A stretch of DNA of 64,000 nt from a virus: positions 1-64,000 of IMG/VR virus record IMGVR_UViG_3300018080_000117. The stretch is one strand, 5' to 3'. Below the pieces are notes generated by a model, which did not search any database, was not told where the DNA came from, and saw only the letters and a program-made list of their open reading frames with translations. A program made the position numbers and the translations under genes. Positions 8,477 to 18,018 of the stretch are shown here, piece by piece; position 1 is the first letter of the stretch; the number at the start of each line of letters is the position of its first letter.

Positions 8477-10339
8477 TTAGTACACCCCTAACCTTTTTGT
8501 GATTGCGTACTGTCCTTGGGGGCTAGCTATTGCTAACTTATCTCCTGCGTCCATTTCACAAACCATGTATTCCGCGCTTTCAAAACTGGTATCTGTCGCA
8601 ACACTACCAATGGCAGTACCATCTACGTAAACATAAAAGTCACCCGGATTGTTACGGGTAACTTTAATGTGGTGCCAAGTATTAGCAGAGACAGGAGTTG
8701 CATCACTATTACGCAGGGTTGTAGCACTTCCCGCAGTCAGTTTTCTTAGTTGCAAAGACCCGTCTGTATTGAATTGCAAGAAATAGCCATTTTGGCTTCC
8801 GCTGTTCCAAACTAATTTTTCTTGGGCAGCAAACATTATTTGAGATGCTGTGCTTTGAGCATGAGAAAACCAAAATTCCCAAGTTCCGTATGCAGCATCA
8901 TTAGAAGACATAACACCTGTCCAAGGCAAAACAACTTCGTGCCCATTCCCGCCACCTTTGTCTAATACTTTGCAAAGCTGACCTTGAATCGTGTCGGAAG
9001 TTAATTGCCAATCATTGCCATTCAAAACCTCGAATGGGCCAACAAAGTCACCAGCAGTAGAACTTGATTTCTCCCGGTATCCCCACTCGGTCTTGAATTG
9101 AATTGCTTGTGCGCCTTCTTGATACTCGGCAAGTACTTCGTCAGCAGTAAGTGCTTGGTTATAAATACGAGCACGGGTAGATTGGCCTTGAAGTGTAGAC
9201 ACATAGCCAGCATCAAAACCATATCTCATTGTAGCAACGGCTGGCCAATTTGTGGTGTAAGAATCGGTTACCCCATCGGGCACACCATCACGATACATAG
9301 TAATTGTCCCATCACTTTCGTGAGTAACGCAAAGGTGAGTCCAAACGCCTTCAACCATATCATCCTGAAAATAAACAATTTTATTATTGGCATTAAGTCG
9401 GTAGCTCATCCCAAGACCTGCTTGATAAACAAATCGATATCCTGCAAACGTATTTCCCCAAATGATTTGATTGCTAGAGTCATCATCCATCCTGACCCAA
9501 CAAGACATGGTCAAAGGTCTGCCAGTTAGATTAGCTTTTGTTGTTGTATACTCGGCCATTTTAACACTTGTGCCAAGTAAACACTTTTCAGTAACGTTCG
9601 GCTCTCCACCCGTATCATTAGAAAACTCGGCAATAACACTAGGCTCTGCTCTGTTGACCAAGCCGCTTTGCGCCCACTGTCCGTCAATTGCAGCCACACA
9701 ACTACTGGGCAAAGGAGAAAGATTGGCTGGTACTTGGCTGTATTGTTTGGTTGGCCACTTGACGTTCTTGAGTTCTTGGTATACCGCTGCATGTTCTTCG
9801 GCAGTTAGTTGACGATTGAAAAATACCGCAGCATCCAACACATAATTTCGACTGCCGTAAACACTGTGCCCACAAGCAACGTTGCCAGCACCGTCTGTAA
9901 TGTTATTTAGAGTATTAGCACCTTGGTCAACAAAAGCACCATCTAAGTAAAAAGATGCTTTGGACCCATTGCCGAAAGAAGCTCCTGCACATTCAAAGTT
10001 TTTGTATTCGCCGAAGGAATAAGTAGAAAAAGTAGTTCCATCGTACACATTAAGGTCGTCGTCATAAGAGTAAAAATACCACTCATTAGCTCCTTTTACT
10101 GCAAATGCAAGACCGGATGAATCTTGTTGTTGAAACTTACCAAAAACAACCACAGATCCACCATTGCGAAAGTCAAAGTCATCGCTGTCTGCAATAGACA
10201 TGTATTGACGTTGAAAAAAGGAAGCATCTGTTGCAGATGCATTATTGCCATTTTCAGACCAATCTCTGGTTAGCCCAGACCGATAATCGATATAACAAAT
10301 ACATGTCCCGTCTGCAATTAAACTTTGCAAGTTGTTCAT
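8477..10339 (-). CDS. LamG/concanavalin-like multi-domain adhesin
   Basis: ATG 10339 overlaps the previous stop as ATGA and follows AAGGA at normal spacing. The 620-residue product contains three LamG-like jelly-roll domains (about residues 30-200, 210-420 and 440-620), each with the FTMSCWVR or WHHIKVTR strand signatures and a final 'LYLDG..vG' type turn. Such proteins form tail fibres or other virion appendages that bind host surface glycans. It is the second of two adjacent LamG genes. Confidence 0.8.
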   Translation of the reverse strand: MNNLQSLIADGTCICYIDYRSGLTRDWSENGNNASATDASFFQRQYMSIADSDDFDFRNGGSVVVFGKFQQQDSSGLAFAVKGANEWYFYSYDDDLNVYDGTTFSTYSFGEYKNFECAGASFGNGSKASFYLDGAFVDQGANTLNNITDGAGNVACGHSVYGSRNYVLDAAVFFNRQLTAEEHAAVYQELKNVKWPTKQYSQVPANLSPLPSSCVAAIDGQWAQSGLVNRAEPSVIAEFSNDTGGEPNVTEKCLLGTSVKMAEYTTTKANLTGRPLTMSCWVRMDDDSSNQIIWGNTFAGYRFVYQAGLGMSYRLNANNKIVYFQDDMVEGVWTHLCVTHESDGTITMYRDGVPDGVTDSYTTNWPAVATMRYGFDAGYVSTLQGQSTRARIYNQALTADEVLAEYQEGAQAIQFKTEWGYREKSSSTAGDFVGPFEVLNGNDWQLTSDTIQGQLCKVLDKGGGNGHEVVLPWTGVMSSNDAAYGTWEFWFSHAQSTASQIMFAAQEKLVWNSGSQNGYFLQFNTDGSLQLRKLTAGSATTLRNSDATPVSANTWHHIKVTRNNPGDFYVYVDGTAIGSVATDTSFESAEYMVCEMDAGDKLAIASPQGQYAITKRLGVY

Positions 10340-13300
10340 GAGTTCACTTCCTTGAGCCAATGGGCCGCCAAAGATCTAAGCTGTAGTTCGCTTAGCGGAT
10401 CTAGCCACACCGCTGCTTTGTAGACGTACCCTAATAAATCCGAATCCCCGTCATTCAACTCGGGGTTTCTCCCAATATGGAATCCTAATTGAGGATCTGT
10501 GTAATAGGAATTATTTGCGGTACTGTAGACGGAACCGTATAAACTTGAGGTAAAATTTTCATAAACACTAAATCCCGCAAACCTAGTATCTGCCATTCCA
10601 TAAAGAAGTTTGGAATAAGCGATTCCCGAAGTCGTTCCTCCGGAATTGTAAGATGCAAATTGCAAAGCATTAGAACTGGTGGCACGCATAAAAACGCCTT
10701 GAATATTAGCTCCTGTCCAATCGGCGTTGCCCATAACATGGGCATACTGTTCTTGAGAACCAGGATCGTATTTCACTAAGCAGGCTAGTGTAAACGGTTT
10801 ACAAGGCAACAGATTGTTATTATTTACGGTTAGGTAACTCGATCCGTCCCCAGGAAAGTAATATCCAGACCCGGCCAACTTTTCGAGATTGCCGTTGATA
10901 GTAAAATGAAATCCATTACCAGACACATCCAAAGACTGATCACTAACTAACCGCACATCTAAATCATCCACTTCCAAGTATTGACCCGCGCCTGACGACG
11001 CTGATCTCACGTACAAGGCAGTTCCGGCTGTATGGCTAACAGTCCTTGTGAAATACGTCCAAGAGGTGGTTGCAGGAAGGGTTAGGTTGATCGATCCGTC
11101 TTGAGAAATTATCACTCCGTTGCTGGCACCATCTGTTCTGTACCACCCCGAGATCTGATAAGTTTCACCGTTGGTAAGAACATTTTGAAATACTCCAGGA
11201 TTGGCAGTACCCTGGTAAGCAATTTTTCCGTATCGAGTTCCTTTGCCACCTGTTCTAGCACCACTTTCTTTAGTCAACAATGGATTGTTTTGGTTAACCC
11301 AAACATCCCCAAATGTGCTTAGTTCCATATTCGCATCGCGAAATAAATTCGGACTTCCCGCCACACTGTCTGTGTCATGCGTGTCTGCGGTCATTGGCCA
11401 GTAGGCGTGTGCCCTATTCAACAAAGATACTGCATCGTCTTCGTGACTAACCTTAGTCAGGTAGTTAGACCCCGTATTTGTAAATTCATAAACACCAGAG
11501 CCTCGCTGTTCTTCGTAGCCAAAAACAGGACATCCACCAACAGCAAATTTGTAAGCGGTAGCATCTTGCGTCGTGAGGTTACCGCTATTAGGGTCTGACC
11601 TAAAATCAGCCCACATCATAACGTCGCCTAAGTCGTCCTCAGTCAACGTTCCCGCACGCCACAAGGCCATAAGGTTTTCAGCTTCGGCTTCGGACAACGC
11701 AGTGCCATCCCAGAAGGCAATAAACTCGATGTCACCGGGGAATTGATAATTTTGGGACTGCCAGTGGTTGCCGATAGAAGCTCCCAACGTAGAGCTTTCT
11801 ACAGGCCCTGTAGCGCCTGCGGTAGTTGTCGTAGGAAGGTCGTCTACGTACAGGTTCAATTCACTTGTACCGTCCCCGACGTATTCGTAGGTACCAACAA
11901 CACAACTAAGCTTTTTATCGACAACTGCTCCTGCAGCTTGGCAACTAGAGCTACCTGTCGTAGAGCGTACGAAAAGACCGTAATCGGTCCCTCCAGAAAC
12001 TCTAAGGTCCCAACCTGAATTGAACACATCGCCAGCAGTCATGATCATGTGGGTTCCGGAAGCTCCATTAGAACGAACACACGCCATAACTGTAAAAGAC
12101 CCCGAAGGGAAAAAGTCGGATCCTCCGTCCGCATTACGAGTCAAAAGCTCGTCTTGAACCCCATCAAAAGTCCATTTTGGGTACTTTTTACCGTCTAAGC
12201 TTTGGGTGTACACAGGTGACTTTTCAGGGTCTACCGAGAAATCCTGAATAAACACGGCATCGGTCAAATCGATGCTATCTCTGTTGTCGTTAAAATCAGA
12301 GATCAAAGCTAGCGCTTCAGCTTCTGTGAACTTTTTATTGAAGTATCCAACAAAACTAAGACTGCCATCTAAAGTATTAGCGCCGTCTAGAAAAATTCCT
12401 AAGCCGAATGTGTTGGTATCGAAGTTAGGCGGACCTACGGCATTGCTTACTTCAGATTTGTTTGTGCTGTCGATAAACAGGCCCATCTCGCTGGTGCCGT
12501 CAGCGACGTACTTGTACGTTGCTACGTAGGTCAGAGTCTTTGATACTTGTGCAACCGAGGCAAGAGCTAATGCTGTCGAGCTGCCTGCGCCAATCCCCCC
12601 ATCTTTGCTAACGAAGTAGCTTAGACCGTCGTTGAAGGTATACGTGGCCCAACCGTACTTAGCTGCAGCACCGGAGTTGCTGACATGCCAATGGCTACCG
12701 GAGACAGTGTTAGGGATTACAGACACCAACACCGAGAACTCGTTCAAGTCGAGTTCAGTGCCCTTAGTTGCTGCACGAGACAAGTAGTCACTAGAACCAT
12801 CTAATGTCCAATAGTGACGGTTGTTGTAGCGACTTATCTTTTCCGCAACCTCTGTACCGAAAGTCGCATTGAAAATTTTTATTCCATGAACCGTACCTTT
12901 GAATGGAACCGTTCCGCCTACATTAGCGTTGTGCGCTCCTACGGTAAGCCTCGTGTGCGTTCCGACACTCCAAGCGGTAGCGTCTGCTATTGTTAGTCCC
13001 ACACCATTTAGAAAAACGTCTGTGTTGCCAGAAGTAGAAGCAACCACTAAGCGGTTGCATTGATTTGTTTTCCACGAAGTTTCTACTTCGTTTTCGTTGA
13101 TTGAATCAATCGCTGTGCTATTGAAGCTTAGTAAATAATAATTTGCATTGCTGTCGTGCAAAAACCTATGTCTATTGGAACCAGAACCATTTTCGATATC
13201 CCAAAAGTAACGCACTACACCTTCGTCGTGCTCAAACTCAGGAGTAAATTCAAAAACAACGCTGCACGAATTCACATTTAGAAGGGTAGGCAAACGGAAC

Positions 13301-13470
13301 TGTAAGTAGTCGGCAGTTCCGTCCAACGTTACCCCTTCAGGCCCAAAAGAGGGGTCTCCAAGAATAATCCCTCCAGCACCTAAAACAGCTTCAGCAGAAT
13401 CAAATCGGTGCGCCCACACACAACCCATCTGTCGATCTGCTACAGTGCAGTATGTGTCAATGAAACTCAT
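10336..13470 (-). CDS. large LamG/carbohydrate-binding virion protein
   Basis: This 1044-residue protein is a chain of beta-jelly-roll domains: LamG-like units near 25-215, 217-400 and 425-610, a CBM-like domain near 720-860 (NLFRDANMELSTFG...YQISGWYRTDG...LEVDDLDVRL), and a last LamG unit to about 1030. It is probably a fibre or capsid-decorating adhesin. The C-terminal Trp-Leu-Lys segment ends in the ATGA overlap with the next LamG gene. The number of domains is approximate. Confidence 0.8.
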   Translation of the reverse strand: MSFIDTYCTVADRQMGCVWAHRFDSAEAVLGAGGIILGDPSFGPEGVTLDGTADYLQFRLPTLLNVNSCSVVFEFTPEFEHDEGVVRYFWDIENGSGSNRHRFLHDSNANYYLLSFNSTAIDSINENEVETSWKTNQCNRLVVASTSGNTDVFLNGVGLTIADATAWSVGTHTRLTVGAHNANVGGTVPFKGTVHGIKIFNATFGTEVAEKISRYNNRHYWTLDGSSDYLSRAATKGTELDLNEFSVLVSVIPNTVSGSHWHVSNSGAAAKYGWATYTFNDGLSYFVSKDGGIGAGSSTALALASVAQVSKTLTYVATYKYVADGTSEMGLFIDSTNKSEVSNAVGPPNFDTNTFGLGIFLDGANTLDGSLSFVGYFNKKFTEAEALALISDFNDNRDSIDLTDAVFIQDFSVDPEKSPVYTQSLDGKKYPKWTFDGVQDELLTRNADGGSDFFPSGSFTVMACVRSNGASGTHMIMTAGDVFNSGWDLRVSGGTDYGLFVRSTTGSSSCQAAGAVVDKKLSCVVGTYEYVGDGTSELNLYVDDLPTTTTAGATGPVESSTLGASIGNHWQSQNYQFPGDIEFIAFWDGTALSEAEAENLMALWRAGTLTEDDLGDVMMWADFRSDPNSGNLTTQDATAYKFAVGGCPVFGYEEQRGSGVYEFTNTGSNYLTKVSHEDDAVSLLNRAHAYWPMTADTHDTDSVAGSPNLFRDANMELSTFGDVWVNQNNPLLTKESGARTGGKGTRYGKIAYQGTANPGVFQNVLTNGETYQISGWYRTDGASNGVIISQDGSINLTLPATTSWTYFTRTVSHTAGTALYVRSASSGAGQYLEVDDLDVRLVSDQSLDVSGNGFHFTINGNLEKLAGSGYYFPGDGSSYLTVNNNNLLPCKPFTLACLVKYDPGSQEQYAHVMGNADWTGANIQGVFMRATSSNALQFASYNSGGTTSGIAYSKLLYGMADTRFAGFSVYENFTSSLYGSVYSTANNSYYTDPQLGFHIGRNPELNDGDSDLLGYVYKAAVWLDPLSELQLRSLAAHWLKEVNS

Positions 13471-13479
13471 AAGCTAACC

Positions 13480-14064
13480 TCACAAAGTAGTTTCAGCTTG
13501 GGTGCCGGGTTTATCTATCTCATAGTGGAAATCTAATTCAAGAAGAGCCGGTCTATTTCCAGCGGTGTTTGTGGACCAAGAGTCTCCAGCGAGCCTGTAC
13601 ACTCTGCCAACGATCATATGAGAAAAACTTAATCCGGTACCACTCATCGAGGCTGTTGCTTCTTGGTACTGGTGCTTATCGTTGGTTCCATCACACGTAG
13701 CAGTGCAGTCAAACGTTGTAGTTGCGGGGAATGTGTCGTCTATGGTAGCAGCAGTGAGTTCCACACGCCAATTGACGGTATTTCCATTTTCTGCAACTCC
13801 TCTTGAATGAGGGGTCCAGTGAATGTGTACGTTCAAATCGCTTCCTGGTTTATAATAATGAGGCATTTGAGTTGCAAAATAAAGAACATCTCCCTCATCA
13901 AAGCACACAAGCTGTAAGTTAGTTTTCCAAGTTATTATTTCTGGGTCAGTTCCTGCACCAGTGGGTTTATAAATAGTTTGGGCAGCTACTCTCAAATCTG
14001 TCCAATGGGTATCACGGTACTCTATTCGATCAACACCACTCTTCGTCGATGCTACCAAAGACAT
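13480..14064 (-). CDS. unknown beta-rich structural protein
   Basis: The 194-residue product is strand-rich with a HIHWTPHS motif and a C-terminal LLELDFHYEIDKPGT segment, the style of a virion beta-sandwich domain. ATG 14064 overlaps the stop of the decayed spike copy as TAATG. It belongs to the adhesin cluster; role unknown. Confidence 0.68.
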   Translation of the reverse strand: MSLVASTKSGVDRIEYRDTHWTDLRVAAQTIYKPTGAGTDPEIITWKTNLQLVCFDEGDVLYFATQMPHYYKPGSDLNVHIHWTPHSRGVAENGNTVNWRVELTAATIDDTFPATTTFDCTATCDGTNDKHQYQEATASMSGTGLSFSHMIVGRVYRLAGDSWSTNTAGNRPALLELDFHYEIDKPGTQAETTL

Positions 14065-14484
14065 TAGTCTATCCTCCTGGCAAACGTTAGATAGGTTGTA
14101 TCTGTGTTGATATCACCGTCGCTTTGGAAATCTCCTGAAGTAGCAAAATCTCCGTAGCTTAATGTTCCGGTACCTTCATCAATCGTAATGTTGCCGGAGT
14201 CTCCTGTTAGACCAGTGTCACTAGTTATAAACAAGTGAGATCCATTTCTAATCGCACTGACGGCTTACTAACAAGGCACCCGTAAAGTTGCCAGAGCCCA
14301 CGTTGATCACAACGCTGTGGTTGATTAGAAAAGGCAATCGATCAAAAGCTTCTTGTAACGTTGCTAAAGGAGCTGCTGCAGTACCGGGAGCGTCATCGTC
14401 ACCCGTGATTTCGACATAAAACGTAATGTTTTGCGTAGTCTGTTCAACACGATCAAAAGGAGTGCTAGATAGCTTAATTGCCAT
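14064..14484 (-). pseudogene. decayed, internally deleted copy of the beta-helix spike
   Basis: The first 78 codons (14484-14248, MAIKLSSTPFDRVEQ...) match the N-terminus of the neighbouring spike and then stop. In another frame, 14275-14064 encodes a match to the spike's C-terminus (GDSGNITIDEGTGTLSYGDFA versus GDATIDEGANTLVWGTDFA). The middle, roughly 330 residues in the intact copy, is missing and the junction is out of frame. The remnant stop still overlaps the next start as TAATG. Confidence 0.82.
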
Positions 14485-15942
14485 TTAGTCCTTCCTGCGA
14501 ATGTACGTAGCAAATCCCGAGTCAAAGCGTTTGTCATCGTCGCTAGCAAAATCAGTGCCCCAAACTAACGTATTGGCACCCTCATCAATGGTCGCATCGC
14601 CTGTTGTTCCAGTGACGTCTGTATCGCCTGTAATAATGGCCCTGGAGCCGTTTGTTAGCTCCAACCCGTACCCTGTATTGCCTGTTCCAGTGACGTCGTC
14701 TAGGGACACGCAGGATCCGAACTGGGCGCAAATACCAGAAGCTCCGTTATCTGAAATTGTTGCAGCAGCAATATCGATTGACGAACTACCTGTGCGATTA
14801 CCTACTCCCGCTGCAACTTCGTCAATTAGAATTCCGTAAGATCCGTTATCACTAATGGTGCCTCCATCAATATTCACAGATAGGACAGACTTGATGTAGA
14901 GACCAGAATTTGTGGCGTTGGTAATTGACAGCTCATCGTCAAAATCCAAGTAGTTGCAAGCAATGGCTCTTACACCGCAATCTGTGCAACTATCAGATCT
15001 AAACTTAGGAAAACTTACTAAACTACAATAAAGAACACGCAAACCGATCGCACAAGCGTCTGCTACAAAGCCCGTTCCTTGGCCAATAACATTTGCTGAA
15101 TAAACAGTAATTCCTTCTGAACTACAATTGTACGCCATTGCTCCTGAACCGTCTCGAACACGACCCCCGGACTCACCTAAAAAGTAAATTCCATAAACAG
15201 TGCTTTCCGCGTAAATATTTTCATATTCAACTTCGCCATACCACACCTGCCAAATAAACCCAACTACTCCACCTGTTGTGTTACAATTTTTATAATAAAG
15301 CGGAACAGAACGTGAGCAGCCAAAACCAAAAGAGACTCCACTCGTTTTCATATTCTCGACAGTGATGGCGTTCCTAGGAACGTCTGAATTTTTTATAGCT
15401 AATCCAGAAGCACCTTCAACAGGGTCTGCGGAGTTAATAATCGTTTTTTGCTCTACAATCGAATAAGCTTTGCCGTTAGAAGCACCTGACAGGTCATCTA
15501 CTAACTCCATACTTGTTGCGTCATTACTTCTAATGTGCCGATACTCACCGTCAACCAAAACCAACATCCCACGAAGTTCGTTGACAGTCCACGCTTGCCC
15601 AGAGTCGCCAACCGTGTCTGTATCGCCGCTGTCGGCAGTACCGGAAGCAGTTCCACCAGTCAAAGTAGGAGCACCGAGTTCTCCGGTAATAGTAAGCGAG
15701 CCGCTTGAATCAAACGTAACGCCATCGATCAAAGCGCCTTGAAAATTACCATCGCCTACGTTGATCTGATACGTGTTGCTGTTGTACTTAGGAATCCTAT
15801 TAATCGCTTCTTGAATTGTGGCTAACGGTGTGGCTGCAGTAATTCCGTTGGCGTCGTCGTCCCCGGTAGTTTCCACGTAGTACGTAATATCCTGCGTAGA
15901 TCTCTGCAACCTATCAAAAGGCGTTGAAGACAACTGAGCCAT
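14485..15942 (-). CDS. parallel beta-helix tail spike
   Basis: ATG 15942 follows AAGGGG at normal spacing and matches the start of the decayed copy; an ATG six bases upstream has no room for a ribosome site. The 485-residue product starts with a virion-attachment-like segment (AQLSSTPFDRLQRS, then PLATIQEAINRIP) and continues as short repeating turns rich in Asn, Ser and Gly typical of right-handed beta-helices. These spikes bind or cut host surface polysaccharides. No catalytic residues are evident by eye. Confidence 0.78.
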   Translation of the reverse strand: MAQLSSTPFDRLQRSTQDITYYVETTGDDDANGITAATPLATIQEAINRIPKYNSNTYQINVGDGNFQGALIDGVTFDSSGSLTITGELGAPTLTGGTASGTADSGDTDTVGDSGQAWTVNELRGMLVLVDGEYRHIRSNDATSMELVDDLSGASNGKAYSIVEQKTIINSADPVEGASGLAIKNSDVPRNAITVENMKTSGVSFGFGCSRSVPLYYKNCNTTGGVVGFIWQVWYGEVEYENIYAESTVYGIYFLGESGGRVRDGSGAMAYNCSSEGITVYSANVIGQGTGFVADACAIGLRVLYCSLVSFPKFRSDSCTDCGVRAIACNYLDFDDELSITNATNSGLYIKSVLSVNIDGGTISDNGSYGILIDEVAAGVGNRTGSSSIDIAAATISDNGASGICAQFGSCVSLDDVTGTGNTGYGLELTNGSRAIITGDTDVTGTTGDATIDEGANTLVWGTDFASDDDKRFDSGFATYIRRKD

Positions 15943-15954
15943 TAGCATCCCCTT

Positions 15955-16308
15955 TTACGGTCCGGCGTCTACGTCAGGCGGGTTCAATTCTTGGTGGCGC
16001 TCTCGAAGGGCTGTGTGGATGGCTCTGATTTGCTCTAGCGTAAGGCTTTTTCCATTACGATCCTTACACGTCGGATGGCGTTTGACGTCGTGATAGCTGT
16101 CCCCCAACAAAAGCCTAGCCACAACAGCGTCTACCAAGTCTGCTGTAACCCTAATGTCGTTCGACCCTTGATTTACAGGGCGATCAAACACAGTTCCTTC
16201 GAACGCCGCAGCGTTGAGCCTACTGACCCGATTTTCTATGGTCTGTGCGTCTTGCTCGGACAATTCGGTAATTCCCGGCTTTTTTCTTATTCTTGAAGGT
16301 GGTTCCAT
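15955..16308 (-). CDS. unknown small protein
   Basis: ATG 16308 is preceded by GGAG at six bases; an upstream TTG in frame is less likely. The 117-residue product is polar with a basic start (MEPPSRIRKKPG) and a helical VDAVVARLLLGDSYHDVKRH segment. It lies between adhesin and head-tail genes. No family recognised. Confidence 0.6.
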   Translation of the reverse strand: MEPPSRIRKKPGITELSEQDAQTIENRVSRLNAAAFEGTVFDRPVNQGSNDIRVTADLVDAVVARLLLGDSYHDVKRHPTCKDRNGKSLTLEQIRAIHTALRERHQELNPPDVDAGP

Positions 16309-16346
16309 TTCTTTCTCCCAATTGTGTATATTGACATCTAGACCTC

Positions 16347-16919
16347 TCAAACCGGTACGATACTTCCGCCATCTAGTTCTAGGTAGGTAAAAAACACATC
16401 CATGGTAAAGTCCACGGGGTTGTCCGTTGTGGTGTAATTAAATCTTATGTAAGTAGTTGCTCCGCTTTTGGCAGTTACAATAAACGGTTGGCCTACTTTT
16501 TTGTTAGAGGCCTCCATCACCCTGCACTGATTTGCCAAGTTAACCAAATAGGGTTCTGTGCTAGCATCCATTTTACTAAACAAAGTTCCCACCGAGGCGT
16601 TACTCAAAGTAGCTCCAGGGGAGTTGTCAGTCAGCAAAACCGAATTGGTTCCATCCCAAAGGTCCGCATAAACAGCAGTCATGTTAGTTAGGGTTGTGAC
16701 ACTTTTAATGATCGCCCACTGCTCCATAATCAGAACGCTACCCGTCAGAACAAAAACGTTAACATTCACAGACCCTGTACCGGTGATTGCAACGTCTTCA
16801 ACAACTAACAGTCTTCCTGCGGATCTTTCTGAGTAACAAGCTACTGAATTGTGTAAATACCCACCGTCGCTATGGGGGGTAACAACCTTATACAAATCAC
16901 ATGAGCTAAGTTTTGCCAT
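16347..16919 (-). CDS. unknown beta-rich structural protein
   Basis: The 190-residue product starts at ATG 16919 and is mostly alternating strands with Thr, Val and Asn; it ends TYLELDGGSIVPV. It resembles virion decoration or baseplate jelly-roll domains in composition. Located among structural genes; function not assigned. Confidence 0.65.
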   Translation of the reverse strand: MAKLSSCDLYKVVTPHSDGGYLHNSVACYSERSAGRLLVVEDVAITGTGSVNVNVFVLTGSVLIMEQWAIIKSVTTLTNMTAVYADLWDGTNSVLLTDNSPGATLSNASVGTLFSKMDASTEPYLVNLANQCRVMEASNKKVGQPFIVTAKSGATTYIRFNYTTTDNPVDFTMDVFFTYLELDGGSIVPV

Positions 16920-16937
16920 TTCCCGCCCCAAACCTAT

Positions 16938-17654
16938 TTAGTAAAGCTTCTTACAGTAGATCGTCCAGTCACCTGTGTTGCCTCCGGTTGCGGCAACTAT
17001 TTTAACTCGAACGTATTTCATCAAACTCAACGATTCGGCATTGTCCAACAACATGTCGGAAGTAGAACCAGCAGCGGCCACGACAGAAGCTACGCCAAAC
17101 ACATCGTTTGTAATGTCTTGGTACGTACAGCTTCCAGGTGCGGTCCCGTCGTCTTGAATGGTACCTTCTACGGTTACCGTTACCGTACCTGCTGCACAAT
17201 CTAACTCCAACTGGTAAGCAATTTTGCGGAACCCGTTCATGTCGACGTAGTAATAGTACGTATCGTCGGTTCCGTTGGTCACGTCCGCCAACGTAATTGT
17301 TTGGTAGTGCTGGCTAACGGGATCCGATTCTGCGGTTGCTAAGTTATTAGCAGCCCACGAATAACCCGCTAACACTAATTGACCGTACAAGTCAGCGGTC
17401 AAAAACACCGCGTCGTTTTGCGCAACGCCAGCGGCTTGAGAGCTTCTTGCACGAGCACCTGCCAAAGCTACTTTTTGAGCGGCTATTGCAGTGTCGTGAT
17501 CGATCTCAAACTCGGTTTGCACCAAAAAGTCTGCGTCGGTTGGAGGAGCGACACGAACACCGTTTGCGGCCAACCCCGTACCAAGACGGTTTTTAGTATC
17601 GGGGTTACTACCGTCAACGATACGAACGCTATCTGGCTGCGGTCCCTTGCCCAT
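16938..17654 (-). CDS. unknown structural protein
   Basis: This 238-residue protein has an extended N-terminus with an HDTAIAAQKVALAGARARSS helix, then a strand-rich C-terminal domain (FRKIAYQLELDCAAGTVTVTV...WTIYCKKLY) reminiscent of a galactose-binding or jelly-roll fold. Seven bases separate it from its downstream neighbour's start codon region. A virion role is inferred from neighbours. Confidence 0.65.
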   Translation of the reverse strand: MGKGPQPDSVRIVDGSNPDTKNRLGTGLAANGVRVAPPTDADFLVQTEFEIDHDTAIAAQKVALAGARARSSQAAGVAQNDAVFLTADLYGQLVLAGYSWAANNLATAESDPVSQHYQTITLADVTNGTDDTYYYYVDMNGFRKIAYQLELDCAAGTVTVTVEGTIQDDGTAPGSCTYQDITNDVFGVASVVAAAGSTSDMLLDNAESLSLMKYVRVKIVAATGGNTGDWTIYCKKLY

Positions 17655-17668
17655 AATCTACGCTCCTC

Positions 17669-18004
17669 TTAGCTATCCAACACAGCAATAACTTTGTACG
17701 TCACGTTTGCTACAGTCGAACGCAACGTAATGGAGTCAACCTGTGTTTTGATGTGCAAGTCTCGTAAAGAATAAATTTCGAGGTACGTCGCACCTCCGTC
17801 AAAACTTACTTCAAAATTGTCGGCGTCGTCTGTATTGAAAACGTAGACATCGGTAGTGCTGTTACTAAAAGAAATATTAGTTACGCCGACCCCTAACGAT
17901 CCCGAAAACACCTCAGGCGGGCCGGACGTAGTTGCGTAACCGGTTCCCTCACCACCGCCACCGCCACCACCTCTTTGACCCCATACAAAATAATTGACTG
18001 GCAT
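17669..18004 (-). CDS. small glycine-rich structural protein
   Basis: The 111-residue product starts MPVNYFVWGQR and continues with seven consecutive glycines, then a beta domain (NFEVSFDGGATYLEIYSLRDL) of a type seen in small virion proteins. The Gly run may be a hinge between an anchor and the domain. Function unknown. Confidence 0.66.
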   Translation of the reverse strand: MPVNYFVWGQRGGGGGGGEGTGYATTSGPPEVFSGSLGVGVTNISFSNSTTDVYVFNTDDADNFEVSFDGGATYLEIYSLRDLHIKTQVDSITLRSTVANVTYKVIAVLDS

Positions 18005-18018
18005 CGTCTCCTCCAGAT

